Positions 59,405 through 64,000 of a DNA stretch of 64,000 nt are shown here, in pieces. Made by a program: the position numbers and the translations under genes. Source of the DNA: Telopea speciosissima (Eukaryota; Streptophyta; Magnoliopsida; Proteales; Proteaceae); NCBI RefSeq assembly GCF_018873765.1, contig NC_057920.1, positions 14,397,307 through 14,461,306 on the forward strand, read 5' to 3'. The notes beneath the pieces are model-generated. The model saw only the letters and a program-made list of their open reading frames with translations. It did not search any database and was not told the DNA's origin. How positions within the stretch are numbered: position 1 is the first letter of the stretch; each line of letters begins with the position of its first letter.

Positions 59405-62400
59405 GGGTGGAGGAGATTTTAAAGCCAACCCAGTGGTGGTGGTGGTGGTGGTTATGGTAGGAGTCTTGGAGAGATTCAGATTCTTTGAGGATAAGTCTAT
59501 GTATGAATGAACCTAATAGTCCTTTGACCCTCATTGCTCTGTTTGTGCGCATCCATGAGATTTGTTTTTTTGGGTGAAAATCCACGAGATTCGCATTCAC
59601 AGAAGAGGTTTGTAAATGAGATTGGCGGGCACTATTACTAACTGTTCTTAACTCAATATGGACCGTTAAATTAGTTAACCACATCAGGAATTTGGGATAT
59701 GCAATAAGAACTGGGGCCCAGTCCATGAAAGAAAAAACATTGAGTCAATTGAGCTTGGTACCGTTGCAAGAAGCTTCTTCAACGTATCGAGCTCTCAGGC
59801 CCGGACTGCAAAATACTGCAAGATTAAGGTACTGCAGAGGATTTTTTTTCTTGTTCTGCCATGTGGCAACTTAGATGAGACAAAACTTTTGTTGATAAGT
59901 AGACTCAACAATCTTTGGATTAGGTTCCTCCCCTTGGAAGGGCATCATCCAATGAGGCATCCAATGGCTGGACTGTACTGTATACATCTCGATGGCTGAT
60001 TGGGCACATGCCGAGATGTGTGCAGCACAGCCCAGCCATCGATTGCTTCATTGGGCAATGCCCTCCAAAGAGAGGAGCTGAATCCACAGTCTCCAGCTCA
60101 TCTCATCGAAAATGCACTGATAAGCCTAGGCCATTCTTTAGCAACCCATTTTATAAGCCTTGGGCTTGGGCCTGTTGAGTATAATTTTTTTAAGAGTTTA
60201 CCATACAATTCTTCATTTTTTTGGGGGGAAAAAGATTGACACGTCGTTAGTGTGCAATTTTCTTTCACATGATTTTTTTTCACTTGTTCTGAAAATGTGG
60301 GTCCCATATGGATGATTCCTTTTTTTTAGGACACCTATTGGTGTGACATGCAGATTCCTCCTCACATTAGAGCCTGTGGAACCCTCTCCCCTTTTTTTCT
60401 TGGAAAATTTTTAGCCCCGCCACTAAGTGAGGTATTTCTTGACCACACATCTCATTTATACCATGTTGAAGGTGATGTGGTAATTCCAATATTTGAATAT
60501 CTAGAAAATGATTTGGATTCTCCACATATCACATTTTAAACTCAAATTCAATCAAACACTCTTCCTTGTAAGTCTGTTGATCTTTGTATTTTGTAGTTGT
60601 ATATATATTGGCATGCACCAACTATCCTAAATTTTTATTTTGCCACTTGGCCAACTCGGATTCTATAGAAACTTAACATGTGTAGGAGAGTTTGAGGACC
60701 AATAATTGAGCCTTAGCTGATCTACCACATGGCAGATATGCAGGCCACCAAGACAAGTTTCTGTGATGAGCCCCAAAGAGAATCTACCCCCTCCTTTTCT
60801 TTTATTTTGATCTCAGACTCAATCCTCACTTCTCTAGGAAAGAAAGTTCTTCGCCTACTTTTTTGAGATCATTAATATTTTACTTAAGTTACTTGGGCCG
60901 GATCTTAGAATCTTACATTAACCATGGGCTTACAGAATCAAGAGAATGAATGACCTTCAAGAAATTTGTTAAGACTTGAAGGACAAGCTTATGGGCCTTG
61001 AATAAAGCTGAGTCCATAACTTGAATGGGTTGGCCTCCAAACCCCTAGACAGAAATTGGACCGTCAGCAACGGTGCGCTTGCCCGTTTGACATGGACGCT
61101 GGTTTACCCATGTCAAGATAATCAAGAGTACCCGATCACCTAGATACTGGCGGTGAAGAAAGTTCCGGCTAGATTAAAATAAAAAAAAATAGGGCAACTC
61201 TGCTTTGATACCATGTTGGAGAGTTTAATCTAAAAACCAAGACTAGGTGGAGATTGCTCCTCAAAGGCACCAAGGACTTGAAGATTTGCAAGTTGTGCAT
61301 TTCTGTGTATCTTATGTCCTTTCCATAAGATGTGAAACCAATGGCATTGGAATATAGATTCAGCTTGGATCACAACTCCTGCTTAGAGTAGAGAAAATGA
61401 TGATCTTATCACCAGAATTGAAAGAGTGAGGAAAGGTTGAAATTGGGGAGAAAAGTGTTGGCAATGAGGGGACGAGATCACGATGAGCAACACATAGGGA
61501 AAGCCAGAAATGGGCTATGGGCCGTGATGGATCAGGCCCAATGCATATCTATTTTCATCAAATACATAGGGAAAGCTAGAAATGGGCCATAAGCAAAATT
61601 CTTTGTGACTGTTTGGGGGAGGTGGGGGGGAATGCCTTCACAGGGGTCCCAGAAAAGGGAAGCCACATGGCAAAATTATTATCTCCAATTTTGTTCTTTG
61701 GATGGACAGGACAAACACAGCATTAGATTCTTGAATGCTTTGTTTTATCATTTGGCCAGCTTGAATTGGGCTGAGCTTGACATGCAGGTTAGACTTTGGG
61801 TCCTAGTTATCTAAAAAATTTTAGCCCATCCAACATGCCACGTGACAACTAGTTGACATGCCATGTAACAAACTGTGTAAAAGAATGAGTTTTTGATCAT
61901 CTAGAAAGTAAATATTAAAAACACCTCATATATGAAAATTTCTTAGCTCTAGAGTTTGTTTTAGGTATCCTACATTTTATATTCAATGACAATAAAGAAA
62001 TTTTATAGATTAAATATTTAATTTTCTTATTAACACCCCTTAAGGTTTCAAATAATTTGTAAATGATCCATTTTTAACTTCCAGAGATGAATCAACCACC
62101 AGTCACTCTCCAAGTTCACAACTTGGTTTCTGAGAACAAACCAGAGAGGTCATCCAAATGAATCTGCAACTAAGCTCGTTTGTTGAGCACTCCATGGTTG
62201 GAATGAGGTTCACAAGTGCGTTGGGGCTCAAAATGTTTTAAGCCCAAAACTCATCTTTGCCCTTCATGCTTTTCCAAACCAAATCAAATTATGATCAGAA
62301 CAAAATTCCATTCAGGTTCTCAGAAGTCAGAAAGCTACTTTCTTGGCACATTTCCCCTTCATGTGATGATGATCTCCACTCTTACAGAGGGGACCCTTCT

Positions 62401-62717
62401 GCAGACTCGTTCAACCATGACATGAGCATGGAAGTGAAAAAATCAATGCATTATACTATTAAACCACAGAGAGGGAAACCCCTTCCACCTCTACGTACTT
62501 CCTCACTGGTTCCCCTATAGACTAAGCCAAACGATCACCAGGTCTCAGCCACAGACACCTAACAGACGTTACAGAAACCTAAATGTATAACAAACTCTAG
62601 AAAACCAAAAGAGAGAAGAAGAGGGAACTTTGATGTTATGGGTTTCTTTTTGACGACCCAGAAACCTAAATGCATATACACTCCATGAGAAGTGACAAAA
62701 AACAATTACAATCTTAT
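59405..62717. other. Intergenic region
   Basis: No gene is recognised. Two features stand out. TTTGATACCA at 61207-61216, followed by TGTTGGAGAG, looks like a copia primer-binding site (minus strand TGGTATCAAA) next to an LTR start. ACATAGGGAAAGC-AGAAATGGGC occurs twice (61492-61515 and 61563-61586). Neither is enough to define an element. Confidence 0.4.
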
Positions 62718-62725
62718 ACTTTGTG

Positions 62726-63524
62726 TACGGGTGTCAAACGGTGTGGTTCTGGTTATTCGGTTCGGTTGCAGTGCGGTTTACATTTTGATAAAGGTGAAAT
62801 CAAAATCGAACTAGATAGGAATCAGCCAAAATTAGAATCGTTTTGCATACGATCTGGTTTTACCTGTTTCTATTTGGTTTTTGTTATCCGATTCACAACT
62901 GGTTTACATGCGGTTTGTGTAGTGTTGTTTGGGGAAACAGTAATGAAGACAACCTTGGTTTTCAAGGCCTTTATATTCCTGTGTTTCCCCATTCTTTTCC
63001 GGTGTCCCTCACTCATCATATTTCCTATGCTTATGTAATAAAAATAAAAAACTTTTCATCTTCACCCGTCTTTTTCTTTTTCTATTCTTTGTTTTTCAAT
63101 TTTTTTTTTCTTCTCCATTCTCATATGATGAACAAACTATTTCTTTTATTAAAAAATAGAATTTTATTAATCCATTTTAATATCGTCCATAATTTTCAAT
63201 TCATACTTAAATAAATATAATATATAGTTAACCCATGGAAGTTTAATTATTTTATGTTTCATGTTGATGTAATAACTATATTTATTAAATTAATTATATG
63301 TTATTAATTAATCCAATTGATGCATGGGATAGTATTAAAGTAAGAGGTATCCATTTCTATTTGGTTTTTCCGATTTTTTATTCGGTTTAGTACCGTGGCT
63401 TTGCGGAGAAAATCAAAACCGAACCAGAAAGAGAACCTATAAAATCAAAACCGGATCATTTTTCTGCGGTGGAGTTTAGTTCGATCGTAAACGATGAGTT
63501 TCGATTCCATTTTGACATCCGTTA
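62726..63524. mobile_element. hAT-like non-autonomous element, 799 bp
   Basis: The left end TACGGGTGTCAAA and right end TTTTGACATCCGTTA are inverted with small differences. ACTTTGTG lies directly outside both (62718-62725 and 63525-63532), an exact 8-bp target duplication. Subterminal GGTTCGGTTGC and AAAACCGAACC words are typical of this class. The interior is AT-rich and non-coding. It ends only 17 bp beyond the stop codon of the next gene, so it lies in that gene's 3' flank. Confidence 0.88.
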
Positions 63525-63541
63525 ACTTTGTGCACATTGAA

Positions 63542-64000
63542 TCAATGGAATCCCCTTGAACCTCTGGATTGGTAGAGTTCCAACCTACCTTTGGCTTCCG
63601 GCAATAATGTGTCAACAGTGGGATCTTGCATCATGTACCCCTGCTTCGAAGCCCATTCGAGCACTGTAAGGACCTCCGCTTGCGCAAGTGCCTCGCTATC
63701 GGGGACATGCAACGCAATGTAGCTTAACAGAACCAATGCCGGTATCTGCACAATCTGTTCGCTAAAATACACAAGCTGAATTAGATGCTTCGCCCCTCCT
63801 GCGTTGATTATGGCCTTACAGTGGTCAACATGTAGGTAATTCTCAGTGCAGGCAAACTTAGTGAGGGCAATGGCAGCCTCCCTAGAAACATCCCCTTCTC
63901 TATCATCAAGCAATAGCACCAGTGGTCCAATTATCCTCGTCTCTGTGGCTCGGAAAGTCCTTGCCAAGTTGCCCATGGCCGTGACGCTGGGTACGAGGAG
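63542..64000 (-). CDS. ARMADILLO REPEAT ONLY (ARO) protein, C-terminal part, runs off the window
   Basis: Plant-specific armadillo-repeat protein of the ARO family, linked to actin organisation and polarised growth (root hairs, pollen tubes, trichomes). The frame is open from the right edge to the TGA at 63542-63544. It reads LLVPSVTAMGNLARTFRATE, RIIGPLVLLLDDREGDVSRE, AAIALTKFACTENYLHVDHC and AGGAKHLIQLVYFSEQIVQI, then WASKQGYMMQDPTVDTLLPE and LELYQSRGSRGFH. These helical repeats and the SRGFH end are family features. No intron is seen in the 459 bases present. A hAT element directly downstream forms or lies next to the 3' untranslated region. Which of ARO1-4 cannot be decided from this part. 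Confidence 0.93.
   Translation of the reverse strand, partial: LLVPSVTAMGNLARTFRATETRIIGPLVLLLDDREGDVSREAAIALTKFACTENYLHVDHCKAIINAGGAKHLIQLVYFSEQIVQIPALVLLSYIALHVPDSEALAQAEVLTVLEWASKQGYMMQDPTVDTLLPEAKGRLELYQSRGSRGFH

Overview
The window looks like nuclear DNA of a flowering plant. Genes with spliced introns and GT/AG junctions sit far apart in AT-rich sequence packed with plant-type transposable elements: a LINE, Ty1/copia elements, an Au-like SINE, hAT, PIF/Harbinger-like and Mutator-like elements. The leaf ferredoxin-NADP+ reductase and the AUX/LAX auxin importer fix it as a land plant. The species cannot be told from the sequence; a dicot or basal angiosperm seems likely.

Layout. 1-4090: decayed L1-type LINE ending in a poly(A) tract. 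5811-8689 (+): complete eight-exon AUX1/LAX auxin influx carrier, closest to LAX3. 9742-12926: short-LTR retroelement carrying pieces of a PPR gene and an LRR receptor kinase gene, inserted into a copy of a dispersed repeat. 13914-14834: TIR element with a CCA-rich block. 18041-18189: Au-like SINE with target-site duplication. 20104-20310: piece of a GH1 beta-glucosidase gene. 21063-26395: 5.3 kb TIR element bounded by TTA that carries broken F-box/LRR, PPR and receptor-kinase genes. About 27010-31354 (-): truncated copia element. 31707-38442 (-): second, full-span copia element, itself hit by a solo LTR and a hAT-like element. 42480-43130: old copia remnant. 46347-46994 (-): intronless cold-shock-domain glycine-rich protein. 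50668-52727: Mutator-like element with long inverted repeats that carries two pieces of a SUVH2/SUVH9-like gene. 56663-59304 (-): complete nine-exon leaf ferredoxin-NADP+ reductase. 62726-63524: hAT element with a perfect 8-bp duplication. 63542-64000 (-): 3' end of an ARMADILLO REPEAT ONLY gene that runs off the right edge.

Only four intact or apparently intact host genes are visible: LAX3-like, CSP/GRP2-like, FNR and ARO (partial). They do not form a pathway. The main theme is host-gene capture: three unrelated transposon types within about 43 kb each carry broken copies of host genes (PPR, receptor kinases, F-box and SUVH2/9-like). A family of about 130-bp repeats, recognisable at seven places and in both orientations, matches no element named here.

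All family assignments rest on reading translated motifs and terminal repeats by eye; no database search was possible.
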